18,760 bases of DNA, from assembly GCA_010094045.1 (NCBI GenBank), contig ML986702.1:138682-157441 (forward strand), given 5' to 3'. The position numbers and the translations under genes are program-made. The stretch's first letter is position 1. Every line of letters begins with the position of its first letter. Positions 10,351 to 18,760 of the stretch are shown piece after piece. The notes below the pieces were generated by a model. The model was given only the letters and a program-made list of their open reading frames with translations. It ran no database searches and was not told the DNA's origin. The stretch comes from Lojkania enalia. Lineage: Eukaryota > Ascomycota > Dothideomycetes > Pleosporales.

Positions 10351-12420
10351 TTGGTCGGAGTTGTAGCGATGAGTCGATTATTGACTCACTATTAGGGCTA
10401 TTCTGATGAGTAGAGTCGCTTCCGAGGCAGCGATTCCGAATACTCATAGTCTTCTGGAAGGCATTGAGTGAACTCACGCGCGGGTACAGTTCTTAGAAGG
10501 TAGGGTGAAATTTAGAGAGTGTTGAGTAGAGGAAGCTGAGGAATCTAAGGAGAATTTGAAGATTGCAACTATACGGGCACAACTAGCCTGGACAGCCAGT
10601 TGGACGTGAAATAGAATTTTTTTTTTTTTTTCTCGTTTGCCTTTTGTATCTTTCAGTTGCATTTAATTGGTTCCAGCTAAGGTTTGCCTTGATAAGCCAT
10701 TCATTACGTGGATTTGATGGCACTTTGTACACCCATTGAATGTGCACATACTAGCTAATCTCCAATAACCTAACTGAAACAAAAAAAAATGCGGGCATGT
10801 GGGCGTTGTTTGAAGGGAGCACAAAGACCGGATGAAACGGCCCAGGCTCCGTATCTGTCTCAAACCCAAAATCGTCGCGATCTAGACTTCTCTTCCCTCT
10901 CTCACATTCCTCTTAATGTGACCATATGAACGTCATCACTGCATTCAGCGGGTTAAAAAAAAAATCTGCTCTGGCATGTCCTCCCAGTGATAAGTGCTCC
11001 ATTTTTAATAATATTAAAATCCTCGATTCACTCCCACAGTGCCGGAAGATCACTCACTTCCTATTAATTCCTCTTACCAAGAACTGGATTTTACCCCTAT
11101 CAATTTTCTCCACAATGCAAACTTTTACACGTTGTGTCATGCTATCGCGAAATCCAGCTGTCAGAAACGGCGCCAAACATTGTGCCATGATATTCGTCGG
11201 GCTCATTGCAGGGCCCTACGGCAAGGCCAATACACGCTGATATCCAATTCCCAGTATATAGTGCTGCTCTTTGCCTGCTACATAATTATTTATCTATTAA
11301 GTTTTTCTATGGGTCCGAATTTGACTTTAGATTTGATTTCGAGCGCAAAAGTGATCTACAGACTCTACGATATTACCCTCACGTGAAAAGCTGGTGTCCT
11401 ACATTTGGTCAGCGTCATATAAAGTGTGTCGTCTGGCGCAATGGCTCTACCTTCTTTCTACTGTAGTTTTTCTGCTAATCATTCAATTCCTCACAGAAAA
11501 TATATATTATATTTAATCTATCCCATTCCTTTTTCTGCTCGAACATGTTTTGGATGCGAGAATTTCACCCAAGCTGACATGTCGACCACGGCAGTAGAGC
11601 ATCTTTGTGACTTGTCGAAACAGTTCGCATGCACTTCGGAGGGCTCTTCTGAGCACCGTCGATACTTCATGGTAACGAATAGTCTTTTCCGCGTCTCGAA
11701 CGTCAAGATATCGGGCACAGCTGCATCAGTTGCTCGTTATTTGAGTCGTTTGCTCACGAGAATATTCGATACTTTTACGAACGCTTACAGAGCGCAAACT
11801 TGCAGGTGCTCCGACTGAGTGGACGGCCACAGTCGACGTGCACCATTTTTCGGCCGTCGATTTCTACGCTAGCGGCTTGATCATGGTAATATGAAATACC
11901 ATATGCCAGCCGATTTTCGACAATGGCTTCTGTTTTCAACCCTCATATTACGAGCATAGAAGTATAGTCTCAAGCTTTCTCAAATAAAAGATGATGGGCT
12001 AGCTTCGTGCGGGATTCATTAATGCCTTTTAGGAGAACACTCCGTCCGCTCTGTTTGGAATCCGCGTACTTCATCAATGCTCTATGGCTTGGGAATTTCA
12101 CGTCTGTGGCTTGAGGAATTCGAGCTCCATCATCCGGAATGCGACAGACTAGGGCGCAATTTGCCCGTAAGGATAATAGACGTAGAAGTTGTGGCAGAAT
12201 CGCAATTATGGGTTTACTAAATGCCACCGGCGCCCTCCTTGATGCTCACCGCTATGCAACATTAAGTCATTGCTAGGGCTCAATGCCTGTAAAATAGCTT
12301 AACTACTAGGAACACACTTGAACTTTATCGGGACTCTATTCTGCTAAGTATGCCCCTACTAACCTGTTTAGATGCAGTTCAAGTATTTCGACTACTGAAT
12401 ATACGATATCTTTGTATTGA
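10351..12420. other. Intergenic, no supported gene
   Basis: About 2 kb with no recognisable gene. It includes a 15-T run at 10617-10631 and an AT-rich part near 10960-11520. Frames at 10926-11240, 11426-11818 (+), 11518-11718 and 11970-12227 (-) have no motif, no good start and overlap one another. The right end borders the decayed NLR and may contain its unrecognisable 3' repeats. Confidence 0.4.
10617..10631. repeat. Poly-T tract (15 T)
   Basis: Homopolymer about 270 bp after the transporter stop codon; no other structure seen around it. Confidence 0.85.
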
Positions 12421-14172
12421 TAGTTTCTATATCGTACTACATGATGCTTTCCCAACTCTTCCGCCTTGTCCCACATACCGCTGAGTTTGTATGACAATAT
12501 CACCAAATCTAAACTGCTTAACGTGCCCTCATGCTCGTGTCCAAAAACTTTGCTCCCTGCTTCCATTGACTTTATAGCAAAGTTCTTACTGTTGGTCTTG
12601 TCCCCTCTCCTCTACGCGCGCCACGCGGCACGGCAGAGAAACACAGCCCACTCAGCCACCAATGACTCCTCTTCTAGCTGCCACGTAGCAGCTGACCCTA
12701 TATGCGGTAATAGTGTTTGGCATTCCGACCCGTTCATGTACTCTCCAGTTGGAAAGCCTCTATAAAGTCTTCTGATAAACAGCTGTTTCCAGCTCTCCAG
12801 CAGTCCGTGGGCTTCTAGCCATTTTTACGTCGCTAGTTGCACTAGTCTGTGTATCTCAAAGCTTACTGCGTCTTAGCTAGCGGTGACGAACGCGAAGTTT
12901 CGCAGTGCCAGCACATCATCTTCGAATGTGTCGCTGCACTTAACTTCGATAAAGCGTCTTCATTGGAATCATTATCACCACTAACAGCACATCTTTTGGG
13001 CTCTTCCTAGTCTTGACCGTTTGCGTGTTGAGTTCTATGGCGAAGCATAGCTTCTGGAAGTGCTTGCCAGTCAAAAAAAACCCAACAGCAAATCGGCTGC
13101 TGACGGTCGTGCCTGACGAATATGATGGAAAACTTTCTACCAGGTGATAAGAATAGAGTTTTTCACCTCTCGATCCCGATGAAGCTATCCTCCTTTATAG
13201 CTAAGAAGGCTTACCCCGTTTTAATTGCTCTTGCGAAATTGTTCAAGATGCTGCAGTACCGAAACATCGCGGCGCTCGTTTAGAGATATAAGTAGCTGCC
13301 TAAATAACGGCCAGTGGTATATACTCGAGCGCCGTTACAAGCTTAGAAATATTACTGCTGTCCTTTCATAGTTTAAGCTTCTTCTCGAAAAGTATCAGCG
13401 CGTACTTCTTGTCTATCGGCTCAACAGTAATAATGTCGAACTATTAAACCAGCTTTACTACGGCCTCCTTGCTCCACTTTATTATAAGAATGAACCCCTT
13501 CTGGCCTTGGGATAAGTATTCTCGCGGCGGTTTGGCCTTGCTTCCCGACACCGAAGACTGGCCTTGGCTATTATCTAATATCGAACAAGAAGTGAGCATC
13601 ATCGACATTGTCGAGGATAAGTATCTATTGTCCTTTGCTGCTGCGCGGCTGGTCATGCATTAGCTTAAATACGTTAGCCTTAGGGGCCTGGTGTCTCGGC
13701 GCAGTCTGACATGTCCCGGAAGCTCTGGTCGAATCGGCTACGCTACTCTCGCGTGGACCCAAAAAACCTAATTATCAGGCGGTCGCTCACGGATTCGATG
13801 GGTATATTCAATGGTAAGTTGCGGCTTCCTTGCCAGATGTCAGCGGTAGCCGTACATAGCGCCATTGTCCTTACCAGATGTCTCCCAACCCCACGATCAC
13901 AGTCCACAAGCCTAGTATAGCACAATTCAGGTGGATTCGATCTAGGATTGTCTTGCGATCGACGAAATCGGCGTCGCGACAGAAGGGTGAGTTGGAGAAG
14001 GGGTTTGGTGGAGTCTCTAGTCGATCTTTGCTCCAGGGCTTGTTAGCGTTGTTTGTCTTGGACCCTTACAACGAATCTGGCGGGTGGTGGTAATGAATCT
14101 CAGCGTGGACTGGATCATGAGTGCTCCCGGCTTGGAGGCCAGACTTCACCTCGCCCATGTCGCAGTTGCCAT
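12421..14172 (-). pseudogene. Decayed NB-ARC/TPR NLR, inverted paralogue of the intact NLR at 16796
   Basis: Read on the minus strand, the same landmarks as the intact NLR occur in the same order and spacing, in shifting frames with stops. They are: ATG GCA at 14172; a diverged amyloid motif GEVKSGLQAGSTHDPV (about 14155-14108); an intron-like break; CRDADFVDRKTILDRIH near 13970; a P-loop region VGLG near 13880; LRSSKGQ-stop-ILILDNVDDA near 13600; AALEYIPLA and YISKRAPRC near 13300; FEIHRLVQLA near 12850; FPTGEYMN near 12760; and a TPR segment GTLSSLDLVILSYKLSGMW-DKAEEL (12540-12450). Several stops arise from Trp or Gln codons (TGG to TAG, CAA to TAG). In the Walker B segment nearly all differences from the intact gene are transitions, which suits RIP-type mutation plus drift. 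No functional product is expected. Confidence 0.88.
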
Positions 14173-14651
14173 AACAACAGAAACTGGGCAGTTGTACTAT
14201 GAAATACTAACATCATGCAGGCTTGATTGTGTGCATGGTGCCCCCGCCTAGCGCCTTCGGTAAGGCTGCGGTGATAGCTTTAGCTCGCTGGTCTCAAAGC
14301 TGTCTTTTGCTAACGACGGGACGATCCTGTTGGTTCCCGCTATAGCGTCATCGGGTTGGCGCCGTGCTAAGTTTAGCTCGAACTAAGGCTCGAATACATG
14401 TGGTTTTGTCCGAAGCTAAGTGCTATATACCGGGAGATGAATGTTGAATATCTAGTCTAACCAGCTAAGGGCGTTACCAAGCGTCTCTCTTTGTTACGCT
14501 ACAGCCAAGTTTGAATGAACATGCATAATTACCAGGTGAATCCAATGCCAAGCTTGCTATTGCTCTGGAATACTCCGCAGTTTCTATCAAGACGTCGCCA
14601 CACTGATACACGAACGCTCCTTGAAAGGCCACTATTGGCGAACTAGTAGAC
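14173..14651. other. Spacer between dead NLR and dead transposase
   Basis: 479 bp in which I recognise no gene. By analogy with the intact pair, a partner gene diverging from the dead NLR would start near 14370 on the plus strand, but nothing resembling it is there. The left terminal repeat of the transposon may lie here; I could not identify it. Confidence 0.4.
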
Positions 14652-15646
14652 ATGGCGCCCAATCTTGCGGCATCGCAACATGACCGGATCTATGGTATGA
14701 TCGTAAGTGAGTTATTCACTACTCCACGGATTGCCAAGGTTGCTGGTCGCAGCCTTCACGTTGTTAAATGCTCCCGCTAAAACATGCGCATCTTCGGAAC
14801 CATGAAAGCGCCATGGAACAGCGGCGGAGGTTCCCCATCTATCCCCTCTTCGATGCTCAATGCATTTCGTGAACACCTCGAAAAGTCCGACTAGTATATA
14901 GATTATATAGTGCTCTTCTTGTGGGCGAGTTCGAGGTGTCTATGTCTATATCGGCGGTTAGTAGAGCGTTGGAGTCCATCGGTTAGTGTAAGAAAACGCG
15001 CCGTTGAGTATTCAAGGGCCGTAATCCGGACTTATGGGATTTCCCCATGTGCAAGCTGTCTGCCTTCCGCTCATATAGAAGCCTATCTATGTCGGTGTGA
15101 GTCTGGGTGTAACAAGCGGATCGGCTTCAAATGCACAGGTTGGTCCCAATTTGGAACGACGCCTGTCCAGATAGCTCGATATCAACCTAAGCAGTGGTAT
15201 CAGATCCTCTATATACTCAGGATAGCATGATTCTCTCCCGCGTGTTCTAGGTAATCACTAATAGCGATGTCTTCAAAGACTTCATTGGACACCTGCTCCA
15301 CACCATCGCGGGCTCTTCCTAGAACCGAACTTAGTGCTCGTGATGGATAATGAATCTTTCTACTACACCAATGTATGGAACAAATATATACTAAAGGAAG
15401 CTTCAAGCTCTTGTATTCACTGCCATATTCGCTAGATCTGAATCCCATCAAAGAGTTCTTTGCGGAATTTAGGGCATTCATCAAGATGCAGTAGCATGAA
15501 TTTGAGGACAACCCATATTAAGGCTTTGAGGTATTTTTTTTTTTTTTTTTGAATAGTGTGTTAATACAGTGGGAGGCAGAAAGTAGAGCGTTAGAGGTCA
15601 CTTCAGGCATTCTGAGTAGAGCATTGACGAGATAGATACGGCTTGA
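14652..15646 (+). pseudogene. Decayed Tc1/mariner (DDE_3) transposase
   Basis: A plus-strand relic of about 330 codons, the usual length, with frameshifts and stops. Readable blocks in order: MAPNLAASQHDRIYGMI at the start; LFTTPRIAKVAGRSL (helix-turn-helix region); SSMLNAFREHLEKSD; SISAVSRALESIG then KKTRR; GCNKRIGFKCTGWSQFGTTP (14,115-15,150 area, the DDE core); VFKDFIGHLLH; LVLVMDN (second catalytic Asp kept); SLDLNPIKEFFAEFRAFIK; and a tail GHFRHSE ending at TGA 15644-15646. The first catalytic Asp is lost: the expected VDESG reads through a point change and small insertion at about 15094-15104. Terminal inverted repeats and a TA duplication were not found. Transposition is impossible from this copy. 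It ends 71 bp from the stop of the convergent HeLo-like gene. Confidence 0.85.
15534..15550. repeat. 17-T tract inside the dead transposase
   Basis: A run of 17 T replaces the stretch that normally encodes a few residues between GFE and the EWCVN-like end of the transposase. Coding resemblance resumes immediately after it, so the tract probably arose by slippage expansion of a short Phe-codon run after the gene died. Confidence 0.8.
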
Positions 15647-15716
15647 TTTCGATTATAATTATAGAACCCGTGAATAAATCAATGAATCGAGCGGGTACTG
15701 ACATAAAAACCGTCGC

Positions 15717-16597
15717 TCACTTCCCATAGTTGACTGCGCCGTGGATGACGCCAGCTTGAAGGCCCGAGTTGTAGTCGCCAAATGTGATCGTGGTTGAAGC
15801 GCCTTGGCTTCGCAGGGCAGCTTTGGCAATAGCATTTTCCTTTGACTTAGCCAGCAGCTCATCCAGCAGCTTCCGCGACACATCCAGTGCTTTGCGTTCT
15901 TCTTCAAGCTGCTGTAATGCCTCGGCTTTGCCTTCCGCTGGTATAGCTGCTTCTTCATCATCGTCGCTGAGGTTCATCTCTCTCAAATTGTCCTCCAACA
16001 CCACCAATTGCTTGTCAGCTGTGGTAATGGCACCCTTGACCTCAGCCTGCATTGTGGATATCATCTCCTTTATCTCATCCGTGATATGGCTATTGCGGAC
16101 AGAGCCGTACCTGTAAGAGGGTTAGCCTGTTGTCTGCAATACATGGCCCGTACTATAACTACTTACAAAGTTGCTATGCTAACGACGGTGGCAATGGTAA
16201 GCTTGCAGTTCTGAAGCTGTTCTGATATAGCCTTAATTTGGTCTTTCTTGAAGAACCCCACAATTGCTCGGTCCTGCCATGCTAGTTTCCCGTCTTCCGA
16301 GTGCTTAGTCCACCGCTGGAGGCCAGTCTTGAAGACGTCGCACGCTTGCCGGCAGCTCTTTATCGTCGTCTTTGATTGCTCTGCGACAGTTGTGCCTAGT
16401 GACTTCCACTCTGTATCCTCGACGCCTTGGAGCAGTTCCAGTGCTGCATCGACTGAGCGCACATCATCAGTCAGGCGTTTGACAGTTTTGGGTGCATCTT
16501 TGATCCTCTCTAGGTCATTAAGAAGAAGCCTTGTACTGTGTAAGGCTGGAACGGTAAGACTAATGATGCTTGCGGTTACGCTAAGAGGACCAGCCAT
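15717..16597 (-). CDS. HeLo-like (PigL_N/STAND N-terminal type) protein with C-terminal amyloid motif; NLR partner
   Basis: Model: exon 1 at 16597-16167 and exon 2 at 16110-15717, 274 aa. The 56-nt intron has donor GTAAGT, branch GCTAAC and acceptor TTACAG. Residues 1-150 (MAGPLSVTASIISLTVPALH start, DDVRSVDAALELLQGV, ACDVFKTGLQRW, SWQD-like AWQDRAIVGFF, VVSIATLYGSVRNSHIT) match the fungal helical domain found at the N-terminus of STAND proteins (Pfam PF17111 from memory). Residues 190-198 are acidic, and 203-238 form a Glu/Lys/Leu-rich coiled coil. The last 21 residues carry FGDYNSGLQAGVIHGAVNY (254-272), nearly repeated at the start of the divergent NLR. By analogy with HET-S and SesA proteins, the helical domain would act at membranes once the C-terminal motif is templated into a beta fold; this role is inferred. 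A GTGAGC overlaps the stop, so an extra 3' exon cannot be wholly excluded. Confidence 0.85.
15726..15782 (-). other. Sigma-like amyloid motif, effector side
   Basis: Encodes residues 254-272 of the HeLo-like protein, FGDYNSGLQAGVIHGAVNY. It has the Gly/Asn-spaced, alternating hydrophobic look of fungal NLR-associated amyloid motifs and shares 12 of 19 residues with the NLR N-terminus. Amyloid formation itself is an inference. Confidence 0.7.
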
Positions 16598-16795
16598 TTG
16601 GAGGTTGGATTAGTCGGGGAATGATGTTATCAAAAGGGTAATCTCTGTCAAAAGGCTGCATTCGTCGGAGATGTCCTGAGATGAGAAGGGCTGGCCAGCT
16701 AATGAGGCTGAGCTTAAGCGCCCTGATGCAATGAGGCCCAGACCTTTATCGACCACGAAATCATCGTGTCAATACATCTCCATAGCTCTCACGAT
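16598..16795. promoter_or_regulatory. Shared divergent promoter of HeLo-like gene and NLR
   Basis: 198 bp separate the two start codons, so both promoters must overlap here unless the 5' leaders are very short. A TTATCA (GATA-type site in reverse) lies near 16627 and a CTTTATCG near 16744; no clear TATA box is seen. Co-regulation of the pair is a reasonable inference. Confidence 0.55.
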
Positions 16796-18760
16796 ATGGC
16801 ATCCGCGATATCCTTCGGCGATGGGAACTCTGGCCTCCAAGCAAACGCCATCAACGGTCCGGTCGAGTTCCATTCTGCTCCAGGTAGGCCAAAGCTGGGT
16901 CTAGCCCATATGGCGCGCTAACAAAGTTTCGCGACAGTCCGCGCGGAGACCCCGCCAAAGCCCTCATCTAATGTGCCCTTCCGTCGCGACGCCGATTTCG
17001 TCAATCGCAAGGCAATCCTTAATCGTATTCATCAACAATGTGCTAAGTTGGGGTCTTGGACTGGACTAGTCGGCTTAGGCGGCATTGGGTAAGGACAGTA
17101 GTGCTCGGCATCAACTATAGTACTGATACTTCTGGCAAGAAAGTCGCAACTCGCCATCGAATACGCCTACCAAGTCCGAGACCGATCACCTGACACGTGG
17201 GTTTTCTGGGTCCACGCGAGCAACGCCGCTCGATTTGAGCAGAGCTTTCGAGACATTGCAGCCTGCGTTAGGATACCAGGCCGGCAAAACCCCAAGGCCG
17301 ACATATTCAAGCTAGTGCACGACTGGTTGCGTAGTAGCAAAGGACAGTGGATGCTCGTGCTTGACAATGTCGACGACGCCACGTTCCTGCTGGAGACCCC
17401 GTCTAGCAACTCGATCAATGCTTCCAAACCGCTGCGGCAGTATCTTCCCAACAGCCAGAATGGATGCGTCCTTATCACAAGCCGGAACAAGGGCGCTGCA
17501 TTGAAGCTGGTTGAGCTGCGCGACATCATCACCGTCGAACCGATGGACGAGCCACTTGCAATGGCTCTCTTTGAGAAGAAGTTAGGAGTGCAGGAAGATA
17601 GTAAAAATATTGCCGAGCTCGCAGCGGCGCTCGAGTTTATGCCGCTCGCCATTGTTCAAGCAGCCGCATATATTTCCCAAAGAACGCCTCGATGCTCAGT
17701 GAGACAGTACCTCGAAGAGTTCAAGAAGAGCGACCGCAAAAGGACAAGTCTTCTTAATCACGACGAGGGACAGCTCCGTCGAGATTGGGAGGCGAACAAC
17801 TCCATCATCATTACTTGGCAGATATCCTTCGAGCATATCCATCAAACTAGACCATCAGCGGCCGATTTGCTCTCACTAATGAGCTTTTTTGACCGGCAAG
17901 GAATCCCAGAGGCCCTGCTTCGAAACCGAACTAAGCAGGGAGACGCCCAGAGAGATCAGAGAAAGTGTGATGACAATGACTATGATAGTGTTAATGAAGA
18001 TAATGCATCGCAGTCTAGCGCAAGCGATGATGACTTTGAAGATGATGTCGTGACACTAAGAAACTTCTCCTTCATCTCTGTCAATACTGATGGGACAATC
18101 TTCGAAATGCACGCGCTAGTGCAGCTAGCAATGCGGAAGTGGCTCCGGGCCAACGGTAAGCTTGAGCAATGGAAGCAGCAGTTTATTAGAAGCCTTTGCG
18201 CCGCGTTTCCAACGGGAGAGTACGAGAATTGGGCAGTATGCCAGGCACTTTTCCCGCACGCAAAGGCTGCAGCAGCACAGCGGCCAGAGGAACAAGATTC
18301 ACTGAGAGATTGGGCTTTAATACTATATAGGGCCGCATGGTATGCTTGTGAGATGGGAATTGGGGTTGAAGCGGAGACGATGTCAGTGCAGGCGATGTGG
18401 GCAAGGAAGAAGACGCTAGGTGAAGATCATGAAGATACTCTCTGGAGTATGGCAATAGTAGGCAGTGCATATCATCTCAGGGGCCAATGGGATGAAGCGG
18501 AAGAGCTGGACGTGCAAGTAATGGAGACTCGCAAGAAGAAGCTGGGAGCGGACCATCCTTCCACGCTGACCAGCATGGCTAATCTGGCGTCGACTTACTG
18601 GAATCAAGGCCGGTGGGATACAGCGGAAGAGCTAGAGGTGGAAGTGATAGAGACTCGCAAGAAGAAGCTAGGAGCGGACCATCCCTCCACGCTGACCAGC
18701 ATGGCCAACCTGGCGTCGACCTATAGAAACCAAGGCCGATGGGAGGCTGCTGAAGAGCTG
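16796..18760 (+). CDS. NLR: amyloid motif - NB-ARC - TPR (3' end outside window)
   Basis: Model: exons 16796-16883, 16938-17088 and 17140 to the edge, 620 residues visible. Intron 1 (54 nt) is GTAGGC...GACAG. Intron 2 (51 nt) is GTAAGG...CAAG and interrupts the last Gly codon of the P-loop. Residues 7-25 are the amyloid motif FGDGNSGLQANAINGPVEF. ETPPKPSSNVPFRRDADFV links it to the NB-ARC domain: P-loop GLGGIGKS (75-82), WVFWVHASN (100-108), Walker B LVLDNVDD (152-159), LITSRN (191-196), MPLA (247-250) and an MHALVQ MHD-like motif (403-408). An acidic insert lies at 356-383. TPR repeats of 42 residues start near 500. NLRs of this type are cytosolic STAND switches; the repeats sense a ligand and nucleotide-driven oligomerisation exposes the N-terminus. 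The second acceptor is AAG rather than CAG/TAG, but it alone keeps GIGKSQLAIEY in frame. Antisense frames here are shadows. Confidence 0.92.
16814..16870 (+). other. Sigma-like amyloid motif, NLR side
   Basis: Encodes residues 7-25 of the NLR, FGDGNSGLQANAINGPVEF, on its own short first exon. N-terminal placement on the receptor and C-terminal placement on the partner is the known arrangement for amyloid-signalling NLR pairs. Confidence 0.7.
18398..18760 (+). repeat. 126-nt tandem repeats coding TPR units
   Basis: Units begin at 18398, 18524 and 18650 (the last cut by the window edge), period exactly 126 nt or 42 aa. Each carries a G-DH--TL-SMA--AS-Y---G-W--AEEL pattern typical of kinesin-light-chain-like TPRs in fungal NLRs. 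Over the first 74 nt, units 2 and 3 differ at 5 positions, all synonymous; unit 1 is clearly more diverged. Confidence 0.9.

Noticed and set aside
11430..11505. tRNA-like signals: TGGCGCAATGG (A-box-like) and ATTCAATTCC (B-box-like)
   Set aside because: No acceptor, anticodon or T stem can be formed around them.
11426..11818. 130-codon plus-strand frame
   Set aside because: Mixed composition, no motif, competing open frame on the other strand, AT-rich context; not supported as a gene.
15784..16116. Plus-strand Ser-rich open frame
   Set aside because: It is antisense to exon 2 of the HeLo-like gene; the Ser codons mirror its Glu/Asp and Ala/Leu codons.
17167..17652. 161-codon minus-strand open frame
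   Set aside because: It lies wholly antisense to the NB-ARC exon and is explained as its shadow.
1..18760. CRISPR array, rRNA genes, bacterial-type operon or riboswitch
   Set aside because: No regularly spaced direct repeats other than the TPR-coding units, no rRNA-like blocks, and the gene structure is eukaryotic.

Overview
The window looks like nuclear DNA of a filamentous ascomycete (Pezizomycotina). The genes carry short introns (51-61 nt in most cases) with GTAAGT-type donors and CTAAC-like branch points. The gene content is typically fungal: an MLH2-like MutL homologue, an Ada-type regulator, a DHA1 drug/polyamine transporter, and an NB-ARC/TPR NLR with a HeLo-like partner. I cannot name the species.

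Layout. 143-3050 (-) is a two-exon MLH2-like mismatch-repair gene. 3051-5452 is mostly gene-poor and AT-rich, with one weak small ORF and a 26-T tract. 5453-6340 (+) is an Ada zinc-domain/AraC-HTH protein. 6341-8542 holds no gene I can support. 8543-10350 (+) is a three-exon MFS transporter whose second intron is unusually long and may be a twin intron. 10351-12420 holds nothing recognisable. 12421-14172 (-) is a decayed full-length NLR. 14652-15646 (+) is a decayed Tc1/mariner transposase. 15717-16597 (-) is a two-exon HeLo-like protein. 16796-18760 (+) is an NB-ARC/TPR NLR that stays open to the right edge of the window.

The main point is the last 3 kb. Two divergently transcribed genes, 198 bp apart, share one short sequence: at the C-terminus of the HeLo-like protein (FGDYNSGLQAGVIHGAVNY) and at the N-terminus of the NLR (FGDGNSGLQANAINGPVEF). 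This is the architecture of fungal amyloid-signalling NLR/effector pairs (HET-S/NWD2; the sigma motif of the SesA/SesB family). The NLR is thought to sense a ligand through its repeats, expose its N-terminal motif, and template the matching motif on the effector, whose helical domain then acts at membranes. The inverted dead NLR next door keeps a diverged copy of the same motif, so the locus has gone through NLR duplication, decay and transposon insertion.

The three left-hand genes (DNA repair, alkylation-response-like regulator, efflux transporter) show no clear functional link to this locus.
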